DNA of 64,000 nucleotides from CAWJMD01 sp963845675 (lineage in GTDB: Bacteria > Actinomycetota > Actinomycetes > Actinomycetales > CAWJMD01): assembly GCA_963845675.1 (NCBI GenBank), contig CAWJSX010000001.1, forward strand, positions 1,178,001 through 1,242,000. The letters are read 5' to 3'. This document shows positions 41,577-50,768 of the stretch, piece by piece. The translations under genes were made by a program, and so were the position numbers. Every line of letters begins with the position of its first letter. Position 1 is the stretch's first letter. The notes under the pieces were generated by a model that saw nothing but the letters and a program-made list of their open reading frames with translations, had not been told where the DNA came from and did not search any database.

Positions 41577-43010
41577 TCACGCGGAGGCGGTTCGCCGCGC
41601 CCACGTGCGCGAGGCCGCGAGCGCCTGGCGTGCCTGCGCCAGCTGCTCGGCGACGCGTGGCGGTGCAGTTCCGCCGACCGCGTCGCGGCTGGCCAGGGAG
41701 CCTTCCACGGAGAGCACCTCGCGCACCGACGGCGTGAGCAGCGGGTCGATGGCTCCGAGGTCGTCGTCCGACAGGTCCCACAGCTCGATGCCACGCTCCT
41801 CGCAGACGCGCACGCAGGCCCCGGCGACCTCGTGGGCGACCCGGAAGGGCGTGCCCTCGCGCACGAGCCACTCGGCGACGTCGGTGGCGAGCGCGAAGCC
41901 CTGCGGCGCGAGCGCGGCCATGCGCCCCGTGTGGAACGTCAAGGTGGCGACCATGCCGGCCACGGCGGGCAGCAGGACCTCGAGCGTGTCGACGGCGTCG
42001 AACACGGGTTCCTTGTCCTCCTGCAGGTCGCGGTTGTAGGCGAGCGGCAGTCCCTTGAGGGTGGCGAGCAGGCCGGTGAGGTCACCGATCAGGCGCCCGG
42101 CCTTGCCGCGCGCCAGCTCCGCCACGTCGGGGTTCTTCTTCTGCGGCATGATCGACGAGCCGGTGGAGAAGGCGTCGTCGAGCGTGATGAACGAGAACTC
42201 CTTGGTGGCCCAGAGGACGACCTCCTCGCTGATCCGCGACAGGTCGACCCCGATCATCGCGGCGACGAAACCGAACTCGGCCACGACGTCGCGCGCCGCG
42301 GTGCCGTCGATGGAGTTCTGCACCGGCCCGTCGAATCCGAGGTCGGCCGCGACGGCCGCCGGGTCGAGCCCCAGCGACGAGCCGGCCAGCGCCCCGGACC
42401 CGTAGGGCGACAGCGCCGCACGCGCGTCCCAGTCGCGCAGCCGGTCCACGTCACGCAGCAGCGGCCACGCGTGAGCGAGCAGGTGGTGGGCGAGCAGCAC
42501 CGGCTGGGCGTGCTGCAGGTGGGTACGGCCCGGCATGGGCGCGTTCGGGTGCGCAGAGGCCTGGTCGACCAGGGCCTCGACGACGTCCAGCACGCCTCCG
42601 GCGACGCGACGTGCGTTCTCGCGCAGGTACATCCGGACGAGTGTGGCGATCTGGTCGTTGCGCGAGCGTCCGGCGCGGAGCCTGCCCCCGAGGTCGGCGC
42701 CCGCACGCTCGACCAGGCCGCGCTCCAGGGCGGAGTGCACGTCCTCGTCGTCCTGGTCGGGGACGAAGGCGCCTGACGAGACGTCGGCGTCCAGCCGGTC
42801 GAGCGCGTCGAGCATCCCGGCGAGCGCGTCGTCGTCGAGGAGGCCGGCGCCGTGCAGGACGCGTGCGTGGGCGCGCGACCCCTCGATGTCGTACCGGGCC
42901 AGCCGCCAGTCGAAGTGGGTGCTCTTGGACAGGGCCGCGAGCGCGTCGGCCGGGCGGCCGCTGAAGCGACCGCCCCACAAGGCGCCGGTCGCCGTCGTCC
43001 CGGTGCCCAT
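41577..43010 (-). CDS. argH: Argininosuccinate lyase
   Basis: Final step of arginine synthesis, splitting argininosuccinate into arginine and fumarate; 477 residues. The fumarase-superfamily signature is GSSIMPQKKNPD, and other conserved blocks are ALWGGRFSGRPAD, AGRSRNDQ and HLQHAQPVLLAH. Start ATG 43010 overlaps the argG stop by one base (TGATG). Last gene of the operon. Confidence 0.97.
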   Translation of the reverse strand: MGTGTTATGALWGGRFSGRPADALAALSKSTHFDWRLARYDIEGSRAHARVLHGAGLLDDDALAGMLDALDRLDADVSSGAFVPDQDDEDVHSALERGLVERAGADLGGRLRAGRSRNDQIATLVRMYLRENARRVAGGVLDVVEALVDQASAHPNAPMPGRTHLQHAQPVLLAHHLLAHAWPLLRDVDRLRDWDARAALSPYGSGALAGSSLGLDPAAVAADLGFDGPVQNSIDGTAARDVVAEFGFVAAMIGVDLSRISEEVVLWATKEFSFITLDDAFSTGSSIMPQKKNPDVAELARGKAGRLIGDLTGLLATLKGLPLAYNRDLQEDKEPVFDAVDTLEVLLPAVAGMVATLTFHTGRMAALAPQGFALATDVAEWLVREGTPFRVAHEVAGACVRVCEERGIELWDLSDDDLGAIDPLLTPSVREVLSVEGSLASRDAVGGTAPPRVAEQLAQARQALAASRTWARRTASA

Positions 43011-44440
43011 CAGTCCGTTCCGGCTTCCATCGCGGCGTGCTCGAGCGCGAGCTCCTCGTCGCCGAGCACGGCCGGGTTCGCCGTGATCCTGTCGGCGCCG
43101 CCGGCGGGCAGGGCACCGAACAACGTCCCGTTCTCGACCAGGACCTGGCCCTGGTCCAGCGGCTGGTCGGCGTAGAGCTCGAGCAGGGCGCGGGAGTCGG
43201 CGATGTCGAGGTTGCGCATGGTCAGCTGCCCGATCCGGTCGGTGGGGCCGAACGCGGCGTTCTCGGTGCGCTCCATCGACAGCTTGTCAGGGTGGTAGGA
43301 GAAGGCGGGACCGTCGGTACGCAGGACCGTGTAGTCCTCGCCCCGACGCAGCCGCAGGGTGACCTCGCCGGTGACGACCGAGGCGATCCAGCGCTGGATC
43401 GACTCCTGCAGCATGAGTGACTGCGGGTCGAGCCAGCGCCCCTCGTACATCAGCCGGCCGAGCCGCCGTCCCTGCGCGTGGTAGCTGGCGACGGTGTCCT
43501 CGTTGTGCACGGCGTTCAGCAGCCGCTCGTAGCAGGCCCACAGCAGCGCCATCCCCGGCGCCTCGTAGATGCCCCGGGACTTGGCCTCGATGATCCGGTT
43601 CTCGATCTGGTCGGACATCCCCAGCCCGTGCCGGCCGCCGATGGTGTTCGCCTCGTGCACGAGCTCGACCGCGTCGGTGTACGACGTGCCGTTGATCGCG
43701 ACCGGACGACCACGCTCGAACCGGACCGTGACGTCCTCGGCCTCGATCTCGACGGCGGGGTCCCAGAACCGCACGCCCATGATCGGGTCGACGATCTCCA
43801 GCGAGACGTCGAGGTGCTCGAGGGTCTTCGCCTCGTGGGTGGCGCCCCAGATGTTCGCGTCGGTCGAGTACGCCTTCTCGGCGCTGTCGCGGTACGGCAG
43901 GTCTCGCTGGGTCAGCCACTGGCTCATCTCGGCGCGGCCGCCGAGCTCCGTGACGAAGTCGCGGTCGAGCCACGGCTTGTAGATCCGCAGGGACGGGTTC
44001 GCGAGCAGCCCGTAGCGGTAGAACCGCTCGATGTCGTTGCCCTTGAAGGTGGAGCCGTCGCCCCAGATGTCCACACCGTCCTCGTGCATGGCGCGCACCA
44101 GCAGCGTTCCGGTGACGGCGCGCCCCAGCGGGGTGGTGTTGAAGTAGGTGCGACCCCCGGACCGGATGTGGAAGGCGCCGCACGACATGGCGACCAGACC
44201 GGCCTCGACGAGGGCGTGTCGGCAGTCCACGGCACGGGCCACCTCGGCGCCGTACTGCATCGCACGGCCGGGGATGGCGGCGATGTCCGGCTCGTCGTAC
44301 TGGCCGATGTCCGCCGTGTACGTGCAGGGGACGGCACCCTTCTCGCGCATCCACGCCACGGCGACGGACGTGTCCAGGCCGCCGGAGAAGGCGATGCCGA
44401 CCCGCTCGCCGACCGGTAGTGACGTCAGGACCTTGCTCAC
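43010..44440 (-). CDS. argG: Argininosuccinate synthase, long (E. coli-like) type
   Basis: Condenses citrulline and aspartate; 476 residues. The P-loop is GIAFSGGLDTSVAVAWMR, with YTADIGQYDE following. Strongly conserved stretches (FNTTPLGRAVTGTLLV; GNDIERFYRYGLL; GRHGLGMSDQIENRIIEAKS; GEVTLRLRRG) match, as I remember it, the E. coli ArgG type rather than the ~400-residue form of Streptomyces and mycobacteria. GTG start at 44440. It is separated from argR by 52 bp, the only true gap in the operon. Confidence 0.96.
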   Translation of the reverse strand: MSKVLTSLPVGERVGIAFSGGLDTSVAVAWMREKGAVPCTYTADIGQYDEPDIAAIPGRAMQYGAEVARAVDCRHALVEAGLVAMSCGAFHIRSGGRTYFNTTPLGRAVTGTLLVRAMHEDGVDIWGDGSTFKGNDIERFYRYGLLANPSLRIYKPWLDRDFVTELGGRAEMSQWLTQRDLPYRDSAEKAYSTDANIWGATHEAKTLEHLDVSLEIVDPIMGVRFWDPAVEIEAEDVTVRFERGRPVAINGTSYTDAVELVHEANTIGGRHGLGMSDQIENRIIEAKSRGIYEAPGMALLWACYERLLNAVHNEDTVASYHAQGRRLGRLMYEGRWLDPQSLMLQESIQRWIASVVTGEVTLRLRRGEDYTVLRTDGPAFSYHPDKLSMERTENAAFGPTDRIGQLTMRNLDIADSRALLELYADQPLDQGQVLVENGTLFGALPAGGADRITANPAVLGDEELALEHAAMEAGTD

Positions 44441-44492
44441 GGGTGCTCCTCCAGGTGCTTCGTGGTCGGGGGTTCCTCGTCCGGTGCGGACG

Positions 44493-45011
44493 TCACGCGG
44501 TCTCCTCCACGCGACCTGACGCGAAGGACAGGAAGCGGTCCGCAAGGGCCTGCCCACCGAGCGGGTCCCGTGAGATCACCAGCACGGTGTCGTCACCCGC
44601 GATGGTGCCCAGGACGGCCGGCAGGACCGACTGGTCGACGGCCGAGGCGAGGAACTGCGCGGCGCCGGGCGGCGTGCGCAGGATGACGAGGTTCGCGCTG
44701 GCGTCCGCCGTCACGAGCAGCTCCTCGCACAGCCGTGTCAGGCGCGCGTCCAGCTGCTCGATCGGCACCGCGCACCGTGGCGTGCGGTCGACGCCGGCGG
44801 CGGGCACGGCGTAGACGAGCGTCCCGCCCGCCCCCCGCACCTTGCTGGCACCGATCTCCACGAGGTCGCGCGACAGCGTCGCCTGGGCGACCTCGACGCC
44901 GTCCTCGGCGAGGAGAGCGGCGAGCTCCGGCTGCGAGTGCACGGCGTGGCGCGCCAGGATGCCGGCGATCCGGGCGTGGCGAGCCGTCTTCGTGGCGGGG
45001 ATGGACGTCAC
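44493..45011 (-). CDS. argR: Arginine repressor ArgR
   Basis: 172 residues. N-terminal winged-helix domain (HARIAGILARHAVHSQPELAALLAEDGVEVAQATLSRDLVEIGASKV), then a C-terminal oligomerisation and arginine-binding domain (LVILRTPPGAAQFLASAVDQS ... GTIAGDDTVLVISR) containing the GT-IAGDDT arginine site. It senses arginine and represses the operon it belongs to, probably through the site near the argC start. GTG 45011 overlaps the argF stop. Confidence 0.96.
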   Translation of the reverse strand: MTSIPATKTARHARIAGILARHAVHSQPELAALLAEDGVEVAQATLSRDLVEIGASKVRGAGGTLVYAVPAAGVDRTPRCAVPIEQLDARLTRLCEELLVTADASANLVILRTPPGAAQFLASAVDQSVLPAVLGTIAGDDTVLVISRDPLGGQALADRFLSFASGRVEETA

Positions 45012-45955
45012 GGGTGTTCCAGCAACCAGGTCAGCAGCGCCTTCTGGGCGTGCAGCCGGTTCTCGGCCTCGTCCCAGACCACGGACGCCGGTCCGTCGAT
45101 CACGTCGGCGGAGATCTCGAGCCCCCGGTAGGCCGGCAGGCAGTGCAGGACGACGGCCCCGTCCGCGGCCCGCCCCAGCGCCGCACCGTCCACGGCGAAC
45201 GGTGCGAACGGGCTCTGCCCGCCTGCGCGGGAGTCCTTCTCTCCCTCCTGTCCCATCGAGACCCAGGTGTCGGTGGCGAGCACGTCGGCGCCCTCCGCCG
45301 CGGCGGCCGGGTCGTCGAGGACGGTCACGGAACCCCCGGTCCCGGCGGCAACCCGCCGGGCGTCGGCGATCACGGCAGGGTCGGGCAGGTGGCTGGACGG
45401 TGTGCCGATGCGCACGTGCAGACCGGCCGTCGCGCCACCGAGCGCGTACGAGTGCGCCATGTTGTTGGCACCGTCGCCCAGGTAGGTCAGCGTGAGTCCG
45501 GCGACGGAGCCGGTGTCGGGGTCGCCCTTGTGCTCCGCCACCGTCTGCAGGTCGGCCAGGATCTGGCACGGGTGGAACATGTCGGTGAGTGCGTTCACCA
45601 CGGGAACCGCACTGACGGAGGCCATCTCCTCGATCCGGTCCTGCCCGAACGTACGCCACACGATCGCCCTCACCTGGCGGTCCAGGACGCGGGCCGTGTC
45701 GGCGACGGGCTCGCCGCGACCCAGCTGGCTGCTCTGGGCGTCGATCACCAGCGGGTAGCCGCCGAGCTCGGCGATGCCCACGCTGAAGGACACCCGCGTC
45801 CGCGTGGACGGCTTGTCGAAGATGACCGCGACGGCCTGGGGCCCCTCGAGGGGCCGCAGGGACAGGCGGTCCGCCTTCGCCTTCGCCGCCAGCGCCAGCA
45901 CCTCGGCCTGCTCGCTCGGGGTCAGGTCGTCGTCGCGCAGGAAGTGGCGGGTCAT
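45008..45955 (-). CDS. argF: Ornithine carbamoyltransferase
   Basis: Makes citrulline from ornithine and carbamoyl phosphate; 315 residues. The carbamoyl-phosphate motif is FDKPSTRTRVSF, the ornithine side has HCLPAYRG, and DMFHPCQILADLQT contains the HPxQ element. The SMG-loop equivalent is TWVSMGQEGEK. ATG 45955 overlaps the argD stop. Length and motifs are normal. Confidence 0.97.
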   Translation of the reverse strand: MTRHFLRDDDLTPSEQAEVLALAAKAKADRLSLRPLEGPQAVAVIFDKPSTRTRVSFSVGIAELGGYPLVIDAQSSQLGRGEPVADTARVLDRQVRAIVWRTFGQDRIEEMASVSAVPVVNALTDMFHPCQILADLQTVAEHKGDPDTGSVAGLTLTYLGDGANNMAHSYALGGATAGLHVRIGTPSSHLPDPAVIADARRVAAGTGGSVTVLDDPAAAAEGADVLATDTWVSMGQEGEKDSRAGGQSPFAPFAVDGAALGRAADGAVVLHCLPAYRGLEISADVIDGPASVVWDEAENRLHAQKALLTWLLEHP

Positions 45956-47205
45956 CGCGGGTCTCCTTCGGTCGCCGGAGGCTGCGCCGCGTCGGCGGCG
46001 GCGGTCGCGGCCCGGCACAGGTGGGGCAGGGCCGAGGTGAACTCTGCCGCCTGGGCGGCCGACAGGACGAGAGGCGGTGCCAGTCGCACCGTGTCGGGTG
46101 CGACGGCGTTCACGATGAAGCCCGCGTCGAGCGCCGCAGCGGCCACCTGGGCGGCGACCGGCCGGTGCAGGGCGACCCCGATCAGCAGGCCCTCGCCCCG
46201 CACCTCCCGCACGAGCGGGTCGGCGGCCGCAAGGTCCGCGCGCCAGGCGGCGCCCAGCGACCGCGCGTGCTCGACGAGGCCGTCGGTCTCGATCACGCGG
46301 AGCGTCGCGAGGGCCGCGGCACAGGCGACGGGGTTGCCCCCGAAGGTCGTGCCGTGCTGGCCGGGGCCGAGCAACGACCCCGCCGTCGGACCGAGCCCGG
46401 CGACGGCTCCGATCGGGAAACCACCTCCGAGCCCCTTCGCCATCGTCACCACGTCGGGCCGCACGTCGTCCCCGCCGAGGGCGGGGTGCTGGTGCGCGAA
46501 CCAGGCGCCCGTACGCCCGATGCCGGTCTGCACCTCGTCCAGGACCAGCAGAGCCCCTGCGGCCCGGGTGATCTCGCGTGCAGCGGCCAGGTAGCCGGGC
46601 GGCGCCGGGATCACACCGGCCTCCCCCTGCACGGGCTCGAGGACCACGGCCGCGACGCTCTCGTCGACCGTCGCGCGCAACGCCTCGACGTCGCCGAAGG
46701 GGACGTGCTCGACGCCGCCGGGAAGCGGCTCGAAGGGCTCGCGGTAGGCCTGCTTGTGGGTCAGCGCGAGGGCGCCCATCGTCCGCCCGTGGAACGCACC
46801 CACGGCCGCCACGGTGCGCGGACGGCCGGTGCGCCGCGCCATCTTCAGGGCCGCCTCCAGCGCCTCGGCACCCGAGTTGCACAGGTAGACGCGTGACCCT
46901 TCGGGGGCGTCGAGGAGACCGAGCAGACGCTCGGCCAGGGCCACCTGCGGCCCGGTCGCGAAGAAGTTGGAGACGTGCCCGAGCGTGGACATCTGCGTCG
47001 TCACGGCCTCCACCAGGGCCGGGTGGGCGTGTCCCAGGGCGTTCACGGCGATCCCGGCGAGAAGGTCGAGGTACCGGCGCCCCTCGGCGTCGTGCACCAC
47101 GCACCCGTCGCCGCGCACGAGGACGCGCGAGGGCGTGCCGAAGGTGTTCATCACCGAGCCCGTGTAGCGAGCGAGAACCTCGGTCCCCTCGGGCTGCGCG
47201 CTCAC
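45952..47205 (-). CDS. argD: Acetylornithine aminotransferase
   Basis: A class III PLP aminotransferase of 417 residues. PLP is bound through the Lys in TMAKGLGGGFPIGAV; VLDEVQTGIGRTG holds the pyridine-interacting Asp; CNSGAEALEAALKMAR and GAFHGRTMGALALTH match the family. GTG 47205 overlaps the argB stop. It may also serve succinyldiaminopimelate transamination, as known in other bacteria. Confidence 0.96.
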   Translation of the reverse strand: MSAQPEGTEVLARYTGSVMNTFGTPSRVLVRGDGCVVHDAEGRRYLDLLAGIAVNALGHAHPALVEAVTTQMSTLGHVSNFFATGPQVALAERLLGLLDAPEGSRVYLCNSGAEALEAALKMARRTGRPRTVAAVGAFHGRTMGALALTHKQAYREPFEPLPGGVEHVPFGDVEALRATVDESVAAVVLEPVQGEAGVIPAPPGYLAAAREITRAAGALLVLDEVQTGIGRTGAWFAHQHPALGGDDVRPDVVTMAKGLGGGFPIGAVAGLGPTAGSLLGPGQHGTTFGGNPVACAAALATLRVIETDGLVEHARSLGAAWRADLAAADPLVREVRGEGLLIGVALHRPVAAQVAAAALDAGFIVNAVAPDTVRLAPPLVLSAAQAAEFTSALPHLCRAATAAADAAQPPATEGDPR

Positions 47206-48128
47206 GGGACCACCATCGTCCCGGTGCCCTCGCTGGTGAGCATCTCCAGCAGCAGGGCGTGCGGCAGCCGACCGTCCACCACCGTCGCCCGGCGAACACC
47301 GCCCCGCACGGCTCGCAGGCAGGCGTTCATCTTGGGGAGCATCCCCGAGTCGAGCTCCGGCAGAACCTCTTCCAGCTCGTCCGCTCCGATCTGCTGCACC
47401 AGCGACGACCTGTCGGGCCAGGCGCTGTACAGGCCCTCGACGTCCGTGAGGACGACGAGCTTGACCGCCCCGAGCGCGACCGCGAGGGCGGCGGCGGCGG
47501 TGTCGGCGTTGACGTTGAGCACCTGCCCGGTCGGGTCCGGTGCGACCGTCGAGACGACGGGGATGCGACCCGCCGAGACGAGGTCGAGCACCGCGGCAGG
47601 GTCGACCTCCACGACGTCGCCCACCAGGCCGACGTCGACCGCCTCGCCGTCGACCACCGGGCGTGTGCGCTCCGCGCGGAGAAGCCCGGCGTCCTCGCCC
47701 GAGAGCCCTACGGCGTGCGGACCGTGCTCGTTGATGAGACCCACGAGCTCACGGCCGACCTGACCCACGAGCACCATGCGGACGACGTCCACGGTCTCCT
47801 CCGTGGTCACCCTGAGTCCGGCCCTGAACTCGCTCTCGATGCCGAGCCGGCCCAGCATCGCCGTGACCTGGGGACCGCCGCCGTGCACCACGACGGGCCT
47901 GATCCCGACGTACCGCAGAAGGACCATGTCCTCGGCGAAGGCCCGCTTGAGGCCCTCGTCGACCATGGCGTTCCCGCCGTACTTGATCACCACCGTCTGG
48001 CCGTGGAACTCCTTGAGCCAGGGGAGGGCGTCGGTCAGCACGGCGGCGCGGTGGGCGTCGCCGTCCGGGTCGTCCGGGCGCATCACGCGGGTGGTGCCCC
48101 ATCGGCGGGGTTGCTGCTGCTGGGTCAT
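47202..48128 (-). CDS. argB: Acetylglutamate kinase
   Basis: 308 residues of the amino acid kinase fold. The N-terminal VVIKYGGNAMVDE, VVVHGGGPQVTAMLGRLGI, and the C-terminal LVVLTDVEGLY and GMLPKMNACLRAVRGGV blocks are intact. A short N-terminal extension (QQQQPRRWGTTRV) precedes the kinase domain, as in arginine-inhibited kinases, so feedback inhibition is plausible. ATG 48128 overlaps the argJ stop. Confidence 0.97.
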   Translation of the reverse strand: MTQQQQPRRWGTTRVMRPDDPDGDAHRAAVLTDALPWLKEFHGQTVVIKYGGNAMVDEGLKRAFAEDMVLLRYVGIRPVVVHGGGPQVTAMLGRLGIESEFRAGLRVTTEETVDVVRMVLVGQVGRELVGLINEHGPHAVGLSGEDAGLLRAERTRPVVDGEAVDVGLVGDVVEVDPAAVLDLVSAGRIPVVSTVAPDPTGQVLNVNADTAAAALAVALGAVKLVVLTDVEGLYSAWPDRSSLVQQIGADELEEVLPELDSGMLPKMNACLRAVRGGVRRATVVDGRLPHALLLEMLTSEGTGTMVVP

Positions 48129-49276
48129 GTCGAGTAGGCGCTGTTCTCGTGGACGTAGGCGTGGGTCAGGTCGTTGGTCCAGACCGTGGCAGTGCGGTCA
48201 CCGGACCGCAGGTCGACCGTGACGCGCACCTCCCGGTCGCTCAGGTCGACCGTCGCGGGGTCCTCGGCGGGCGCCGAGCCCCGGCACACCCACACGTCGT
48301 TGACGGCCACGTCGAGGGCGAGCGGGTCGAACGCCGCATCCGTGGTGCCGACCGCGGCGAGGATCCGTCCCCAGTTCGGGTCGCGTCCGAACACGGCGGT
48401 CTTGAAGAGGTTGCTGCGGGCGACGGACCGGCCGACCGCGAGGGCGTCGTCCTCGGACGAGGCACCGCGCACCTCGACCGCGATGACGTGCTCGGCGCCC
48501 TCCGCGTCGGCGATCAGCTGCTGTGCCAGGTCGTGGCAGACCGCCGTGACGGCCTCGGTGAACGCGGCGGCCGTCGGTGCCGTGCCGGACGCTCCCCCGG
48601 CCATCAGCACGACGGTGTCGTTGGTGGACTGGCAGCCGTCCGAGTCCAGGCGGTCGAAGGTCAGGGCGGTCGCGGTCCGCAGGGCCGCCTCGCACGTCGG
48701 TGCGTCGACGTCGGCGTCCGTGGTGAGGACCACGAGCATGGTCGCGAGGGCCGGGGCCAGCATTCCCGCGCCCTTGGCCATCCCGCCCACCACGAAGCCG
48801 TCGCCGCGGGCCACTGCCTGCTTCGGGACGGTGTCGGTCGTCATGATGGCCTCGGCCGCGGCCTGGCCGCCGTCCGACGAGAGCGCGGAGTGCGCGCGTC
48901 GGACTCCGGCCAGCAGCGGGTCGTGCGGCAGCGTGACCCCGATCAGGCCGGTGGAGCAGACCACGACATCACCCGCTCCCGCGCCGGTGAGGTCGCCCAC
49001 GAGCTCCGCGGTGGCGTGCGTGGTCGCGAAGCCGTCCGGGCCGGTGTAGCAGTTGGCGCCACCGGAGTTGAGCACGACAGCACGCACCGAGCCGTCAGCG
49101 CTGGCGCGCTCGCTCCACAGCACGGGGTTCGCCTTGCACCGGTTCGACGTGTAGACCGCTGCTCCCACCGAGCGCGGGCCGGTGCCGACCACCAGGGCGA
49201 CGTCGGGTCGTCCGCTGGCCTTGAGTCCGGCCGTCACACCGGAGGCGACGAAACCCTGTGCGGCGGTGACGCTCAC
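48125..49276 (-). CDS. argJ: Bifunctional ornithine acetyltransferase / N-acetylglutamate synthase
   Basis: 383 residues. ArgJ self-cleaves before a conserved threonine, here in KGAGMLAPALATMLVVLTTDA. VVLNSGGANCYTG, the STGLIGVTLP motif and FGRDPNWGRILAAVG match the family. It recycles the acetyl group from acetylornithine onto glutamate. GTG 49276 overlaps the ACT-protein stop. Confidence 0.96.
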   Translation of the reverse strand: MSVTAAQGFVASGVTAGLKASGRPDVALVVGTGPRSVGAAVYTSNRCKANPVLWSERASADGSVRAVVLNSGGANCYTGPDGFATTHATAELVGDLTGAGAGDVVVCSTGLIGVTLPHDPLLAGVRRAHSALSSDGGQAAAEAIMTTDTVPKQAVARGDGFVVGGMAKGAGMLAPALATMLVVLTTDADVDAPTCEAALRTATALTFDRLDSDGCQSTNDTVVLMAGGASGTAPTAAAFTEAVTAVCHDLAQQLIADAEGAEHVIAVEVRGASSEDDALAVGRSVARSNLFKTAVFGRDPNWGRILAAVGTTDAAFDPLALDVAVNDVWVCRGSAPAEDPATVDLSDREVRVTVDLRSGDRTATVWTNDLTHAYVHENSAYST

Positions 49277-49668
49277 GCCGACACCACCTCGTGTCCGGCC
49301 GCCGTCCACAGTGCCGTCGCCTCCGGCTGGGACTGGGCGGGGACCAGGATCCAGTCGGTGTCGTACGTCGACATGGTCAGGGCGGTGACACCCCCGTCCG
49401 CGAGCGGGGCCAGCAGGCCCCACAGCACCCCCGTCAGCGAGAAGTCGAGCGGCCCGGCGACCTCGAAGGCGGAGAAGGGGCCCGTCACCGGACCGGGCAG
49501 CGAGGTGGGCACCTGTCGCGTGGGGCACACGACGCTCGTCTCGTCCGGGGTCCACGTGACCGATGCCAGGGGCGATCCCACCGCCCAGTCGGGTGCGCGG
49601 GATCCAGGATCCAGGCGGACGACCGAGAGCGCTCCGGGGTGCGCGGTGAGGGTCCACGTGTCGGTCAC
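49273..49668 (-). CDS. ACT-domain protein embedded in the arg operon
   Basis: 131 residues, resembling the ACT_7-type proteins (COG3603-like). Start GTG 49668 overlaps the argC stop and the end overlaps argJ, so it is fully integrated in the operon. Motifs include LTAHPGALSVVRLDP at the N-terminus, and the second ACT half FSLTGVLWGLLAPLADGGVTALTMSTYDTDWILVPAQ. ACT domains bind amino acids; a regulatory or sensing role in arginine synthesis is an inference from the position. A longer in-frame start (49731) exists inside argC. Confidence 0.75.
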   Translation of the reverse strand: MTDTWTLTAHPGALSVVRLDPGSRAPDWAVGSPLASVTWTPDETSVVCPTRQVPTSLPGPVTGPFSAFEVAGPLDFSLTGVLWGLLAPLADGGVTALTMSTYDTDWILVPAQSQPEATALWTAAGHEVVSA

Positions 49669-50726
49669 GGCGCGAGCCCTGCCGTCGGGAGACCGGTCGT
49701 CTCGGGAAGGCCGAGGGAGAGGTTCAGGCACTGCACCGCCGCGCCCGCCGTGCCCTTGGTGAGGTTGTCGACGGCCGCGACGACCACGACGCGCCCCGAG
49801 CGGGGGTCGACGGCGACCTGGACGAGCGCCGTGTTGGCGCCGAGGGTGTCGGCCGTGCGGGGCCAGCGCCCCTCGGGCAGCACGTGGACGAAGGGCTCGT
49901 CGGCGTAGGTGTCGGTCCAGGCACGGCGAACCCGGTCCCGCGCCGCCGGGTCGGAGGCGTCCACACCCGGCGCGAGCCGTGCGGTGCAGGTGGCCAGGAT
50001 GCCGCGCGCCATCGGGGCAAGGGTGGGCGTGAAGGACACCGTGACGTCGGAACCGGCTGCGAGAGAGAGGTTCTGCTCGATCTCCGGCGTGTGGCGGTGG
50101 ACACCGCCGACGCCGTAGGGCGACATGGACCCCATCACCTCGGAGCCGACCAGGTGGGGGGCGCTCGACCGTCCGGCGCCCGACGTGCCGGACGCGGCCA
50201 CGACCACGATGTCGTCGCTCGACAGGACGCCCGCCGCCAGGCCGGGTGCCAGCGCGAGGGACACGGCCGTGGGGTAGCAGCCGGGCACCGCCACGCGCCG
50301 CGAGCCCGTGAGCTTGTCACGCTGCCTGGTGCCGTCGGCGTGCACGAGCTCGGGCAGGCCGTACGGCCAGCTCCCGAGGTGCGTACCTCCGTAGTAGGAG
50401 ACCCAGGCCTGCTCGTCGACCAGCCGGTGGTCGGCCGAGGCGTCGACGACCACGGTCTCAGCCGGCAGCGCGTCCGAGATCGCACCGCCCGCCGCGTGCG
50501 GAAGGGCCATCACGACGACGTCGTGACCGGCCAGCTTCTCGACGTCCGTCGGCTCGAGCACCCGGTCCGCGAGGGGGACGAGATGCGGGTGGTGCTCCCC
50601 CAGCCTCGAGCCCGCCGAGGTTGCGGCCGTCAGCACCCCGATCTGCACGTGCTCGTGCCCGAGCAGCAACCGGAGGACCTCACCCCCCGCGTACCCGCTC
50701 GCACCTGCGACCGCCACTGAGATCAT
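49665..50726 (-). CDS. argC: N-acetyl-gamma-glutamyl-phosphate reductase
   Basis: 353 residues from ATG 50726 (MISVAVAGASGYAGGEVLRLL). It reduces acetylglutamyl phosphate to the semialdehyde. The NADP motif is GASGYAGGE, the catalytic cysteine is in VAVPGCYPTAVSLAL, and HRHTPEIEQNLSL is conserved. Two more in-frame ATGs lie upstream (50732, 50738). I chose 50726 because a TATGAT -10 ends 7 bases before it, which would make the transcript leaderless. Confidence 0.95.
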   Translation of the reverse strand: MISVAVAGASGYAGGEVLRLLLGHEHVQIGVLTAATSAGSRLGEHHPHLVPLADRVLEPTDVEKLAGHDVVVMALPHAAGGAISDALPAETVVVDASADHRLVDEQAWVSYYGGTHLGSWPYGLPELVHADGTRQRDKLTGSRRVAVPGCYPTAVSLALAPGLAAGVLSSDDIVVVAASGTSGAGRSSAPHLVGSEVMGSMSPYGVGGVHRHTPEIEQNLSLAAGSDVTVSFTPTLAPMARGILATCTARLAPGVDASDPAARDRVRRAWTDTYADEPFVHVLPEGRWPRTADTLGANTALVQVAVDPRSGRVVVVAAVDNLTKGTAGAAVQCLNLSLGLPETTGLPTAGLAP

Positions 50727-50727
50727 G

Positions 50728-50741
50728 TGCATGATCATACA
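50728..50741 (-). promoter_or_regulatory. Candidate ArgR operator and -10 box at argC
   Basis: A near-palindrome TGTATGATCATGCA containing a TATGAT -10 (50739-50734); a second weaker TATGA half-site lies about 15 bp upstream. The TGCAT-type half-site resembles actinobacterial ARG boxes. No good -35 is visible. The SDR gene ends only 28 bp upstream. Confidence 0.5.
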
Positions 50742-50768
50742 CCTGACTGGATAGTCATACGTTCTTGG

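Noticed and set aside
45008..47299. 763-residue open frame across argF and argD
   Set aside because: It is argF preceded by an out-of-frame read of argD. argD is fully conserved in its own frame and argF has its own ATG after the overlap.
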